DNA of 35,359 nucleotides, from assembly GCA_963642145.1 (NCBI GenBank), contig CAVIFU010000016.1:1-35359 (forward strand), in the 5' to 3' direction. Made by a program: the position numbers and the translations under genes. This stretch comes from Stercoripulliclostridium_A sp963642145 (lineage in GTDB: Bacteria > Bacillota > Clostridia > Christensenellales > DTU072). Positions within the stretch are counted from its first letter, which is position 1; every line of letters starts with the position of its first letter. Under the pieces are notes generated by a model. It did not search any database and was not told the DNA's origin. It was given only the letters and a program-made list of their open reading frames with translations. Below, one piece after another: positions 7,457 to 16,073 of the stretch.

Positions 7457-7819
7457 ATGAAGAAAATTTTTGTATGCATAATTGCTTTTGTACTTGCCGT
7501 AACCGCGACGTGTATGTTTGTCGGCTGCAACAACAACAAAGAAGAAGTAGCCACCGTTACGTCCATCAGTGCCAAAGTGGCGTCCGGGACGACGTTCAAA
7601 GTCGGCGATTCGTTTGACGCAACCAAGGTAACGGTTACCGCTACTTTGAGCGATAAGACCACGCGCACGGTATCGACCACGGCGGCGTTGTCGTTTGACA
7701 GAGCGGCTATGGAGCTTGATTCCGACGGCAAGTTTACCAAAGCAGGCACTTACACCGTCAAGGTAACTTACTCGGATTGGTCTACGGATATGACACTAAC
7801 GGTATCCGCCAACGATTAG
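7457..7819 (+). CDS. Small lipoprotein with a bacterial Ig-like domain
   Basis: This 120-residue protein begins with a lipoprotein signal: basic MKK, a hydrophobic stretch, then lipobox MFVGC, with the lipidated cysteine at residue 24. The mature part from about residue 33 is a single domain resembling the Big_3 immunoglobulin-like group. It has the characteristic FKVGDSFDATKVTVTATLSD, a central FTKAGTYTVKVTY strand and a terminal MTLTVS. Such domains are usually repeated in large surface proteins; here one stands alone on a lipid anchor. CGGAG lies about 11 nt upstream of the ATG. Only 18 nt separate it from proS, so both probably share the promoter at 7391. Its binding partner is unknown. 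Confidence 0.8.
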   Translation: MKKIFVCIIAFVLAVTATCMFVGCNNNKEEVATVTSISAKVASGTTFKVGDSFDATKVTVTATLSDKTTRTVSTTAALSFDRAAMELDSDGKFTKAGTYTVKVTYSDWSTDMTLTVSAND

Positions 7820-7837
7820 AGATTCGGAGATAGTAAT

Positions 7838-9559
7838 ATGTTAATGTCCAAACTTGTCGGCGAGCGCACAAAAACGAGCCCTGCCGATGCCGTTATCAAA
7901 AGTCACGCGCTGATGGTGCGTGCCGGTTATATCAAGCTTGTGGCGAACGGTATCTGGTCGCTTGCCATGCCTGCGCAGAGGATATCCCGCAAGATTGAAG
8001 CCATTATCAAAGAAGAAATGGACGCCGTAGACGGTCAAGAGGTACTTTTCCCCGTCGTAATGCCGAGGGAGCTTTGGGAGTCGAGCGGCAGATACAACAG
8101 CATAGGGGACGAACTTGTCCGTTTCAAGGATCGCAACGGCAGAGATCTCGTTCTCGGCATGACTCATGAAGAAGCCGCCGTGCAGTTTGCGCGCGACGCC
8201 GTCAACAGCTACCAACAGTTGCCGTTCATGATTTATCAAATCCAAACCAAGTTCCGTGACGAAGGCAGAGCGCGCGGCGGACTCATAAGGGTTAGGGAGT
8301 TCAAGATGAAGGACGCATATTCCTTCCACCTTACCCAAGAGGATTTAGAGGCGTACTACAACAGAGTGTATGACGCATACAACCGTATATTCAGACGTAT
8401 CGGGATGAAGAATTTCATAGCGGTACTCAGCGATTCCGGCATGATGGGCGGCAGTATTTCGCATGAATTCATGTTGCTTACCGACGTCGGCGAAGATACT
8501 TTGGTGCTTTGCCCGGAATGCGGATACAAGTCCAATATGGAAGTAGCGGTCTGCCTGCATGAGCCCGTATCGCCGGAAGAGCCCGAAGAACTCAAAGAAG
8601 TTTATACGGGTGACGCCAAGGACATAACCGACGTTTGCAAATTGCTCGGAAAACCTGCCGATAAGACGATAAAAGCCGTTTGCTACAACGTCAAAGGCGA
8701 TGACAAAACGATAGTCGTTTGCTTTATCCGCGGCGATTTGGAGGTAAACGAAGCCAAACTCAAAAAGGTCGTGCTCAAAGACATCGTACCGGCGTCGCTT
8801 GTAGACAGCGCGCTTGTCGCGGGCAACATCGGCGCGGTCGGTTTGGACGGAGCGAATATCGTCAAGGTATTCGACGAATCCTTGCGCGATACCGTCAATA
8901 TGGTAACGGGAGCCAACAAAGACGGCTACCATCTTGTAGGCGTTTCCGTCGCGAGGGATATAGGCGTCAAGGAGTTTAGGGACGTTGCCAAGGTGCCCAA
9001 GGGTTCGAGATGCCCGGTATGCGGCAAACCTCTCGACATACAAAACGGCATCGAGATAGGCAATATATTCCAGCTCGGCACAAAATACACCAAGAGCATG
9101 GGCATGACCGTACTTAACCAAGAGGGCAAAGCGGTTAACCCCATAATGGGCTGTTACGGTATAGGCGTAGGCAGAGCCATTGCGTCCGTTGCAGAGGAGC
9201 GCGCAGACGACAAGGGACTCAATTGGCCGATGTCGATAGCGCCGTGGCACGTATATCTATGCGCTCTCCGCTTGGACGATCCCGTTGTTAAGGAAAAGGC
9301 GGACGCATTGTACAAGGCGATGCAACAAGCCGGGATCGAGGTGCTGTACGACGATCGTAACGCATCTCCCGGATACAAATTCTCGGATTGCGACCTGATG
9401 GGCATACCTATTCGAGTGGTAGTCAGCCCGCGTTCGCTTGCCAACGGTGAAGCGGAAGTGCAATTCCGTGACGGATCTCTCAAAACTAACTTGCCGTACG
9501 ATGATTGCGTATCCGAACTCAAAAAAATGATTGATGCGAGGATAGCCGAGCTCAAGTAG
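7838..9559 (+). CDS. proS: Prolyl-tRNA synthetase, bacterial type with editing domain
   Basis: This 573-residue protein matches the length of full bacterial ProRS, a class II synthetase that charges tRNA-Pro. Motif 1 lies around VVMPRELWESSGRY. Motif 2 is TKFRDEGRARGGLIRVREF with KDAYSFH. Motif 3 is GCYGIGVGRAIASVAEE. Between motifs 2 and 3 is the YbaK-like insertion (about residues 230-390) that hydrolyses Ala-tRNA-Pro, with the conserved lysine in KTIKAVCYNV. The C-terminal anticodon-binding domain is complete. GGAG is 6 nt from the ATG at 7838; a second ATG two codons later is possible. No T-box leader is present because the gene follows a lipoprotein gene directly. Confidence 0.97.
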   Translation: MLMSKLVGERTKTSPADAVIKSHALMVRAGYIKLVANGIWSLAMPAQRISRKIEAIIKEEMDAVDGQEVLFPVVMPRELWESSGRYNSIGDELVRFKDRNGRDLVLGMTHEEAAVQFARDAVNSYQQLPFMIYQIQTKFRDEGRARGGLIRVREFKMKDAYSFHLTQEDLEAYYNRVYDAYNRIFRRIGMKNFIAVLSDSGMMGGSISHEFMLLTDVGEDTLVLCPECGYKSNMEVAVCLHEPVSPEEPEELKEVYTGDAKDITDVCKLLGKPADKTIKAVCYNVKGDDKTIVVCFIRGDLEVNEAKLKKVVLKDIVPASLVDSALVAGNIGAVGLDGANIVKVFDESLRDTVNMVTGANKDGYHLVGVSVARDIGVKEFRDVAKVPKGSRCPVCGKPLDIQNGIEIGNIFQLGTKYTKSMGMTVLNQEGKAVNPIMGCYGIGVGRAIASVAEERADDKGLNWPMSIAPWHVYLCALRLDDPVVKEKADALYKAMQQAGIEVLYDDRNASPGYKFSDCDLMGIPIRVVVSPRSLANGEAEVQFRDGSLKTNLPYDDCVSELKKMIDARIAELK

Positions 9560-9611
9560 AGATTCAAAGTCGAAAATACAATAACGTAAGATGGAAATAG
9601 GAGAGTGGGAT

Positions 9612-11270
9612 ATGAGAAGAAATCATACGTTTAAGTATATATCGGTAATATTAGCCGTCATTGTCGCGTTAGCCACGCTTACGCTATCGAGTTGTACGTC
9701 CGACAAAGACAATTCGGGTACAAAGAAGGACGAAAGCGACGCTAACGTCACGGCGGACGGCTACACAAAAGGCACGGCAACGGTAGACGACGTTTGCCAA
9801 GAATTATTCAAGACGGTATTGAATTCCGCAAATTCCGCGAGCAAAGAAAGGCTTACGGAAAAGAATCCGCTTGTCTCTTGGTGGATAGACGTGGATTGCG
9901 ACGTAAACGGGCACAAGGAATTGATGTCATTCAAAGTAAATTTTGACGTGACCAAGCCGGAGTCCATGGCAATTCGTCTGTCATTCAAACCGGACGGCGA
10001 AGACGACGACATTATAGAAGCGCATTTTTATGCGGACGCGCCGAATACGGAAGAGGGACTAAACCCCGGGAGTCTGTATTTGCGCGTAGGCGAAAACAAG
10101 TTAATAGTCCCCATTGTCGATAGCATTTTAAGCGACATGTTCCCGTTCGATACTGTAGGAACGGACGATTTGGCGGCGTTTTTTGCGAGCAGATTGGCAA
10201 CCATCGACAAAATTTCTTACGAATACAAGGACGAAATAGGCGACAAACGCACAAGCAGATACAGAGTCAGGATTGACGTCAAAAAGACCGTAACGAACGT
10301 TTTGACGTTGCTCAAAGGCACTCAGAGCTATGACAGCGTCAAATGGATAGTAGAGAACTTATTCGGAATATCCGTTGACAAAATCAATTCGGATTTGCCC
10401 GTTACCAACATAGAGGTTTATTTTGTTACGGAAGGCGGATCGCGTACAACATTAGGTATGGGAACGCTCAAAGAGCTTGTCGCGGAATTACGCGTGCAAG
10501 CCAACGGCAAAACCGGTTCGGTGTTCCGCGGCGAGAAATTCAACGGCAGATTCGAACTCAAAAAATTCACAACGTTGCGCAAGCTTACTCCCATGTCGTC
10601 CCGAGAAGACCTTGACGCCGAGGGCTACAAGTTATACGATTCGCGCACTATCGGCATTAAGGGCAAACTCGCGTATACCGATACCGATGAAACGTACGAT
10701 TTTGATCTTAAATTCCTCTACAACGGACTCAGTGACCGCGGCGAGGGCGACAAACTTTCGTTCAAACTCTTTAATCCCGAGGGGAAGAACACGCTTAGCG
10801 TATACTACAAAGACAACAAACTTTACGTCAATTGCTTGGATTCGGACGGTACCGAGCACAATTTAGTTGCGCCGTTCGATACCGACGCAGTCATTACCAA
10901 GATAGAGCAATCGATAAGCAGTAGGGACAAAATAGATTTTCTCAAAGCCTTGACATACGTAATAGGCTCATTGCAACTCGGCGGAGGCGCAACGGAAGCG
11001 AGTTATAAATTCGACAGCCGTTTCTTTGAAGGCTTGCTCAACATGAATCTCGAAGGCATCTACGGCGTACTCAACGAGGCGTACGTAGTAAGCGGCGGCA
11101 CGGGAAACATCAAGGACAAGTTTGCCGAAGCCGGACTGAATCTCGGTGATTTTGTCTACAACAGAGCCGTAACGGTAACCGTATCCCTCAAAGATGAAAA
11201 CGTAATCAGCGTTACGGAAGGCGGCTTCGACCTGCCCTCCGATCCGTCCTCGCTTTCCTCCGCAGACTGA
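9612..11270 (+). CDS. Large lipoprotein of unknown function
   Basis: This 552-residue exported lipoprotein has an N-terminal MRR, a hydrophobic stretch and lipobox LSSC, with the lipidated cysteine near residue 27. A Ser/Asp/Lys-rich spacer follows. The body is rich in beta-prone segments, charged and without further membrane helices. Repeated patterns such as YKLYDSRTIGIKGKLAYTD and LSFKLFNPEGKNTLSVYYKD suggest a beta-sheet, LolA/LppX-like or pilin-independent fold. No catalytic motif is recognised. The start at 9612 is preferred over one 21 bases upstream because AGGAGAG lies at correct spacing before it. It is separated from proS by about 50 nt and ends against a palindromic repeat facing dapB. 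Confidence 0.7.
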   Translation: MRRNHTFKYISVILAVIVALATLTLSSCTSDKDNSGTKKDESDANVTADGYTKGTATVDDVCQELFKTVLNSANSASKERLTEKNPLVSWWIDVDCDVNGHKELMSFKVNFDVTKPESMAIRLSFKPDGEDDDIIEAHFYADAPNTEEGLNPGSLYLRVGENKLIVPIVDSILSDMFPFDTVGTDDLAAFFASRLATIDKISYEYKDEIGDKRTSRYRVRIDVKKTVTNVLTLLKGTQSYDSVKWIVENLFGISVDKINSDLPVTNIEVYFVTEGGSRTTLGMGTLKELVAELRVQANGKTGSVFRGEKFNGRFELKKFTTLRKLTPMSSREDLDAEGYKLYDSRTIGIKGKLAYTDTDETYDFDLKFLYNGLSDRGEGDKLSFKLFNPEGKNTLSVYYKDNKLYVNCLDSDGTEHNLVAPFDTDAVITKIEQSISSRDKIDFLKALTYVIGSLQLGGGATEASYKFDSRFFEGLLNMNLEGIYGVLNEAYVVSGGTGNIKDKFAEAGLNLGDFVYNRAVTVTVSLKDENVISVTEGGFDLPSDPSSLSSAD

Positions 11271-11325
11271 GATATGCACGTCCCGATGGGACGCGTATAT
11301 CACCGTCGCCGCAGGCGATGTATAT
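11271..11325. repeat. Palindromic intergenic repeat, copy 1 (convergent 3' ends)
   Basis: The element exactly fills the 55 bases between the stop codons of the plus-strand lipoprotein gene and minus-strand dapB. It holds two hairpins, GTCCC-GAT-GGGAC and TCGCC-GCA-GGCGA, joined by GTATATCACCG (11295-11305) and flanked by ATAT/TATAT. Copies occur at 31161-31207 and, inverted, at 35338-35359. There is no T run, but the paired stems may limit read-through in both directions. Confidence 0.7.
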
Positions 11326-12033
11326 TCATGAGCGCACAATAGCATCTATTAAACACGCTCCCGCATTTAATGCTCCTACGGCGAACACCCGATTTGAGCT
11401 TGCTTCATGCGTTACGGTTATGATTTCGTCCGGCATGCAAAACATAATTTCGTGTTTCCCTGAGATATTCCCTCCGCGCACGGAATGTATACCGATTTCG
11501 TTTTTTACTCGTAGCGAGCCCGATTTTCGACAAAGACTTATATTGCCGTGCGTTTCGGCGCAGACCGTTTCGGCTATTGCGAGAGCGGTGCCCGAGGGCG
11601 CGTCTTTCTTCAAGCCGTGGTGATATTCAATTATTTCGATGTCCGAGTCGCGAAATCCGTCGTTAATTATCGTGCGCACGGCGTCTTTTACGGCGTTAAT
11701 ACCGAGAGAATAGTTTGAGCTAAACGCGATCGGGATTTTGGCGGAAGCCTCGTTTATTAGAGCGATGTCGTTTTCGTCATAGCCCGTAACAGCCAAAACG
11801 CAGGGCGTATCGGAGTCGAGCGCATAGTTTAATACGTCTTTCAGCGCGCTTTTTGAGGAGAAATCCACAATGAAATCGAACCTCCCGTTTACTTTCTTGA
11901 AATCGTTGTAAACGGTATATTCGGAAGTTTTATAGATGATGTCCACGCCTTCTACATAATATCCGCGTTCGGTGGCAACGCGTGCGGTCACCGAGCCCAT
12001 CTTGCCGTGTATCCCGGAAATCAATACCCTCAC
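11326..12033 (-). CDS. dapB: 4-hydroxy-tetrahydrodipicolinate reductase
   Basis: This 235-residue reductase makes tetrahydrodipicolinate with NAD(P)H, the second committed step to diaminopimelate and lysine. The N-terminal nucleotide-binding motif is ISGIHGKMGS. The signature EYHHGLKKDAPSGTAL contains the catalytic His-His and Lys residues. The protein is slightly shorter than the E. coli enzyme but typical of Firmicutes. It starts with GTG, overlapping the dapA stop as GTGA, and GGAGGT lies 5 nt before it, so translation is coupled to dapA. It is last in the asd-dapA-dapB operon. Confidence 0.95.
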   Translation of the reverse strand: MRVLISGIHGKMGSVTARVATERGYYVEGVDIIYKTSEYTVYNDFKKVNGRFDFIVDFSSKSALKDVLNYALDSDTPCVLAVTGYDENDIALINEASAKIPIAFSSNYSLGINAVKDAVRTIINDGFRDSDIEIIEYHHGLKKDAPSGTALAIAETVCAETHGNISLCRKSGSLRVKNEIGIHSVRGGNISGKHEIMFCMPDEIITVTHEASSNRVFAVGALNAGACLIDAIVRS

Positions 12034-12920
12034 AGCGCACCTCCGTTTTTCTCAAAACCGAAGTCGAGTAGGGCTTTTTCAAGCTTTTCGCATGCCGAGC
12101 AAGGCGTAAGAGGCAATCTCGTTTCCGGACTCCCGATGAGCCCCAAGTAGTATGCCGCAAATTTTACCGGCACGGGATTTACCTCACGGAACAAAGATTC
12201 CGTCAACGGAAGGAGCCTTTTTTGTATGGCAATGGCGGTATCTCTATCACCGCTAAAAGCCGCCGAAACAAGCGCGGATACGGTCTTAGGCGCAATATTT
12301 GCCGTCACGCTTATTACTCCGTGTCCGCCGCAAGCGACGGTCGGCAAAGTCAAAGCGTCATCTCCGCCGTATACGTATAAGTCTGTTGCCGTTATCAGGT
12401 CAAGTATCCTGTCCATACGTCCGCCGGCTTCTTTTATGCCGAGTATGTTGGCGTATTTTGCGTGTAGTTCCGAGGCAACGTCAACCGAGATGTCCACACC
12501 GGTACGCGTAGGCACGTTGTACAGTATGATAGGTAGGTCGGCAACCTCGGCAATCGCACCCATATGCGCCAAAAGTCCCGAACGCGTGCACTTATTATAG
12601 TAGGGTGTCAGCGCAAGCAGTATGTCCGCGCCTGCCTTTTTTGCCGTTATTGCTTCTTTTGCGGCAATGGCGGTGTCCGGCGAACCAATACCGCGCACTA
12701 CGGGAATTTTGCCTTCTGTTATGTCTTTTGCCATAACCGTTACGCGCCGTTTTTCGCGTTCGGTAAGCGTTGCGGCTTCGCCCGTCGTACCGCATACGGA
12801 AATCGCGCTCACTCCGCTTTCCAAGCTTCCGATAATCGTCTTTTCCAAACTCTTGTAGTCAACTTCTCCGTTTGCCATGGGAGTTATCAGAGCTGTACAC
12901 ACACCCTTAAAAAGTTCCAT
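12030..12920 (-). CDS. dapA: 4-hydroxy-tetrahydrodipicolinate synthase
   Basis: This 296-residue class I aldolase condenses pyruvate with aspartate semialdehyde, the product of the gene just upstream. Diagnostic features are CGTTGEAATLT (substrate threonines), TPYYNKCTRSGL, the catalytic tyrosine and arginine in LYNVPTRTG, and the Schiff-base lysine in LGIKEAGG. GAGGAGG precedes the ATG at ideal distance and overlaps the end of asd. The 3' end overlaps dapB by 4 nt. The gene order asd-dapA-dapB matches aspartate-pathway operons of other Firmicutes. Confidence 0.96.
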   Translation of the reverse strand: MELFKGVCTALITPMANGEVDYKSLEKTIIGSLESGVSAISVCGTTGEAATLTEREKRRVTVMAKDITEGKIPVVRGIGSPDTAIAAKEAITAKKAGADILLALTPYYNKCTRSGLLAHMGAIAEVADLPIILYNVPTRTGVDISVDVASELHAKYANILGIKEAGGRMDRILDLITATDLYVYGGDDALTLPTVACGGHGVISVTANIAPKTVSALVSAAFSGDRDTAIAIQKRLLPLTESLFREVNPVPVKFAAYYLGLIGSPETRLPLTPCSACEKLEKALLDFGFEKNGGAL

Positions 12921-12930
12921 TTTAGCCTCC

Positions 12931-13938
12931 TCAAAATATAGTTTCGGTAGCCCGAACAGCGTTATATTTACATATAAGCTCGGCTATTTGCACCGCGTTG
13001 AGCGCGGCGCCTTTGTACAGATTATCGCTTACCGCGTACATGCTGAGCGTATTGATTTCGTATGGGTCTTTTCGTATTCTGCCTACGTATACGCTTTCTT
13101 TTTCCGTGGCGGTAGCGTGCGTCGGGTAGATGTAATTTTTTGTGTCGTCTTGTAGTTCGAGTCCGTCGTAACCGCTTATGAGAAGTTTAATATTGTCGAT
13201 GTCGAACGGACGGAGCGTAGTTAGCGTTATGCTTACGCCGTGGCAGTATCGCACGGGCACTCTAACCGCCGTAGCCGTGACGGACAGATCGTTTTGATCC
13301 AAAATTTTTCTTGTTTCGTCCATCATTTTTCGTTCTTCCTTGGTGTATCCGTCCGGGCAAAAATCGTCGATTTGCGGTATGACGTTATCTTGTATCGGGT
13401 AACGGAAGACGCGACAACTGCCTTCGCTCAGATCGCACAGCCCCTTGTATCCTGCTCCCGAAACCGATTGGTAGGTGGAGTATACCACCCGTTTAAGTCC
13501 GTAAGCGTTCCGTATAGGACACAGCGCGAGCACGGATTGTATGGTAGAACAATTGGGATTTGCTATTATTCCGCGGTGCGTGAGAGCCGTTTTGCCGTTG
13601 ACTTCCGGCACCACTAGCGGTACGCGAAGATCCAAACGCCAACGCGAGGAGTTATCGATGACGGTTGCGCCGTTTTTTACGAATAAAGACGCGAATTTGT
13701 CGGATATATCGCTTCCGGCGGAGAATAGAGCAATGTCGGCGCCCGCATTTTCCGCGTTTTTCGGTGTGAGCGCGCGCACGACGAGACGTTCGCCACGGAA
13801 GGGTATAATTTTTCCCTCCGACTTTTCGCTTGCGAAGAGAGTCAATTCGGATATCGGGAAATCACGTTTTTCCAATAACTCCGTCATTTTTCTGCCGACA
13901 AGTCCGGTTGCGCCGACAACGGCTACGGAATACGTCAT
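12931..13938 (-). CDS. asd: Aspartate-semialdehyde dehydrogenase
   Basis: This 335-residue enzyme reduces aspartyl phosphate to aspartate semialdehyde, supplying DapA. It has the N-terminal AVVGATGLVGRKM, the catalytic cysteine in ANPNCSTIQ, and the catalytic histidine region RVPVRYCHGVSIT. The open frame extends 19 codons further upstream, but GGAGG lies 4 nt before the ATG at 13938 and homology starts with MTYSVAVVGATG, so that start is used. First gene of the minus-strand operon. The promoter is not clear: a TATATT lies upstream without a good -35. The divergent gene's promoter, with its 14-bp palindrome, is within about 70 bp. Confidence 0.95.
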   Translation of the reverse strand: MTYSVAVVGATGLVGRKMTELLEKRDFPISELTLFASEKSEGKIIPFRGERLVVRALTPKNAENAGADIALFSAGSDISDKFASLFVKNGATVIDNSSRWRLDLRVPLVVPEVNGKTALTHRGIIANPNCSTIQSVLALCPIRNAYGLKRVVYSTYQSVSGAGYKGLCDLSEGSCRVFRYPIQDNVIPQIDDFCPDGYTKEERKMMDETRKILDQNDLSVTATAVRVPVRYCHGVSITLTTLRPFDIDNIKLLISGYDGLELQDDTKNYIYPTHATATEKESVYVGRIRKDPYEINTLSMYAVSDNLYKGAALNAVQIAELICKYNAVRATETIF

Positions 13939-14003
13939 AAAACCTCCGTTCATACAATATATGTCGGAGTTTTCGGGCTTGTTACCAAAAATCAAAAATA
14001 CAA

Positions 14004-14032
14004 TTGCAAATACGCGCGTATTAATGTATAAT
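14004..14032 (+). promoter_or_regulatory. Promoter of the membrane protein-hslO unit, CGCGC-spacer class
   Basis: TTGCAA (14004-14009), a 17-bp spacer and TATAAT (14027-14032). The spacer is centred on a perfect 14-bp palindrome, AATACGCGCGTATT (14009-14022), and carries TTAAT before the -10. The palindrome sits where an operator would block RNA polymerase, between the divergent asd and membrane-protein genes. Confidence 0.8.
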
Positions 14033-14059
14033 ACACGTAGTATATTTTACGAGGTAAGT

Positions 14060-15145
14060 ATGGCAAACAAACAAGAAAAGAAAGACAACGCTTTTACTCG
14101 GTTCCGCAAGAACCTTCTGTTTTCTCTGCGCACCGCTCCCGAAGCGCGTTCGGAGGAGAAGAAACCCCCGTATCCCGGCGGCAGATTCAAGCGTTTCTTC
14201 GATACGCTCAAAGGCAATATGACGGATATGATGACCGTCAACGTACTCACGATCATATTCGCGTTGCCGCTGATGGCTGTTATCATGGCATTTTTTATCG
14301 TCGGACCGGAGAGAATAGGCTATGCGCTTACCGGGGCAAGCACTCCTTACGTCATGCTTGATTTCGGTATCGGCTTGTCATCGGGATCGAGTCTTAGTAC
14401 GGTGTCCGCAGACATGCTTTTAGGTTACAGACTGTTGTTCGTCGCCATAGCGGTATGCCTTCCGATATTATCGTTCGGCATAGCCGGCAATACATATATT
14501 TGCCAAAAAATTATTTGGGGAGAACGTTTTCTTACCAAAAAGGATAAAGCGACGGGCGCGGACGTCAACCGCACTTTTACGGAATATTTCCGCGGCGTCA
14601 AGAAGTATTGGAAAGAGATGATCATCGTATTCAGTTGCTATGCGGTTTTCTTTGCGGGCGGCACCGAGCTTATTACGGAATTCGTATACGGAGAGTATCT
14701 CGGCGGAGCCAATGCGGGGCAGTGGATCGGCTTGTTCGTAGGCATTATAGTATTGCTTGCGTCGACGATGATTTTGTTCGGCATGATACCGCAAGTAGTT
14801 TCGTATAACGGCACCCTCAATCTCGGGCAAAAACTGCGCAACGCCTGCATATACACCGTCGCGTTGTTTTTGAGCACGTTTGTGATATTCGTACTTGCTT
14901 GCGCGCCGTTTGCGCTTGCGTTTGCCGGCAGTTTCGTCGCTCTTATCGTCGCGCTGTTTGCCGTTACCATCGGATTCAGCTACTTCTGTCTGATGGCAGT
15001 CAATTACGGCGATTACAACAGCGAAAACTATTGCCAAGAGGTACTTACGATCAAAAATAACGAGGAAATTCGCCAAGCCAAGAAAGAAAAGAAGCAAAAT
15101 GCCAAGGCTAAGCAAAACAAAGGCAACAAAGGCAGGAGACGTTAA
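14060..15145 (+). CDS. Six-helix membrane protein, YesL/DUF624-like
   Basis: This 361-residue integral membrane protein has about six hydrophobic segments, near residues 58-81, 122-146, 195-215, 225-250, 275-300 and 305-330. The start of the first, FKRFFDTLKGNMTDMMTVNVLTII, has the look of YesL-type proteins, in which an amphipathic 'RF..L..N' helix precedes a membrane segment. The N-terminal 55 residues and the C-terminal 30 are very basic (Lys/Arg/Asn) and probably cytoplasmic. The family call is tentative and the role unknown. The start at 14060 is preceded by GAGGT. Frames extending further upstream run through the asd gene on the other strand and are not real. It lies 5 nt before hslO. 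Confidence 0.6.
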   Translation: MANKQEKKDNAFTRFRKNLLFSLRTAPEARSEEKKPPYPGGRFKRFFDTLKGNMTDMMTVNVLTIIFALPLMAVIMAFFIVGPERIGYALTGASTPYVMLDFGIGLSSGSSLSTVSADMLLGYRLLFVAIAVCLPILSFGIAGNTYICQKIIWGERFLTKKDKATGADVNRTFTEYFRGVKKYWKEMIIVFSCYAVFFAGGTELITEFVYGEYLGGANAGQWIGLFVGIIVLLASTMILFGMIPQVVSYNGTLNLGQKLRNACIYTVALFLSTFVIFVLACAPFALAFAGSFVALIVALFAVTIGFSYFCLMAVNYGDYNSENYCQEVLTIKNNEEIRQAKKEKKQNAKAKQNKGNKGRRR

Positions 15146-15150
15146 TCTGT

Positions 15151-16020
15151 ATGGATAGGATAGTCAAAGGCGTATGTTTCGGAGGCAAGGCGCGCGTTGC
15201 GCTCATAGACACCACGGGTATAGTCAACGAGCTCATCCGTATACATGACCTTACGCCGCTTGCGGCTGCCGCACTCGGTAGAACCGTGACAGTTGGCGCA
15301 TACGTCACAGCCAACTTAAAAAACGATTCGGATAGATTCAACATCATCGTAAACGGCGGCGGACCGATAGGCAGGATATGCGTAGCCGGCGAAAAGAGGG
15401 GTACCGTCAAAGGTTTTGTAGAGAATCCGCACGTCAATCTACCCGTAAGGGCGGACGGCAAACTCGACGTAGGCGGAGCCGTCGGCAAAAACGGTGACAT
15501 CGTCGTCATCAAAGATTTGGGACTCAAAGAGCCGTATGTCGGCAGATGCGAGCTTGTAAGCGGTGAAATCGCGGAGGATTTTGCCACGTATTTATTCAAG
15601 AGCGAGGGCATTACCGGGGCTGTCGCACTCGGCGTACTCAACGATAAGGACGGATGCAAAGCGTCCGGCGGAATAATCGTCGAGGCACTGCCCGACGCCG
15701 ACGAAAACGCCGTCTTCATGCTCGAAGACATCATGACCAACTTTACGCACATATCCTCTATGATTGCGGAAAAGAGTATAGAGGATATAGGCGAATTCTA
15801 TTTCGGACATCTCGACACCGAGTTTTTCGCTGCCGAGCCGATAGAATTGTATTGCGGATGCGCCCAAAAGATCCGTAACGTCGTCAAGAGCCTCGGAAGG
15901 GCGGAAGCAGAAGAGATCGTCAAGGAGCGCGGCAATATAGAAGTAAAGTGCGACTATTGCGGCAAAGCCTATACTTATACGGAATGCGATTTGGACGATA
16001 TTTTCGGTGCCGACAAATAA
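15151..16020 (+). CDS. hslO: Redox-regulated chaperone Hsp33
   Basis: This 289-residue cytosolic holdase is activated when oxidants release its zinc. The N-terminal domain has KGVCFGGKARVALID, GRTVTVGAYVTANLKND and the NGGGPIGRICV and NPHVNLPVR blocks typical of the family. The C-terminal zinc site is intact: C235 and C237 (CGC, a C-x-C) and C267 and C270 (CDYC, a C-x2-C). An extra cysteine at residue 9 in VCFGG is not part of the zinc site. GGAG lies upstream within the preceding gene's 3' end, and only 5 nt separate the two genes. Confidence 0.95.
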   Translation: MDRIVKGVCFGGKARVALIDTTGIVNELIRIHDLTPLAAAALGRTVTVGAYVTANLKNDSDRFNIIVNGGGPIGRICVAGEKRGTVKGFVENPHVNLPVRADGKLDVGGAVGKNGDIVVIKDLGLKEPYVGRCELVSGEIAEDFATYLFKSEGITGAVALGVLNDKDGCKASGGIIVEALPDADENAVFMLEDIMTNFTHISSMIAEKSIEDIGEFYFGHLDTEFFAAEPIELYCGCAQKIRNVVKSLGRAEAEEIVKERGNIEVKCDYCGKAYTYTECDLDDIFGADK

Positions 16021-16073
16021 CTACGCAAAACAGCGTATTCGGGAACCCAAAATAAAATCGTGAGGAGAACAAA

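Noticed and set aside
13939..14003. Lysine riboswitch before asd
   Set aside because: The leader is too short and carries no lysine-riboswitch core motifs.
13541..14059. Upstream extension of the membrane protein frame by about 170 codons
   Set aside because: It lies antisense to asd and upstream of the promoter at 14004; a good start with an SD is at 14060.
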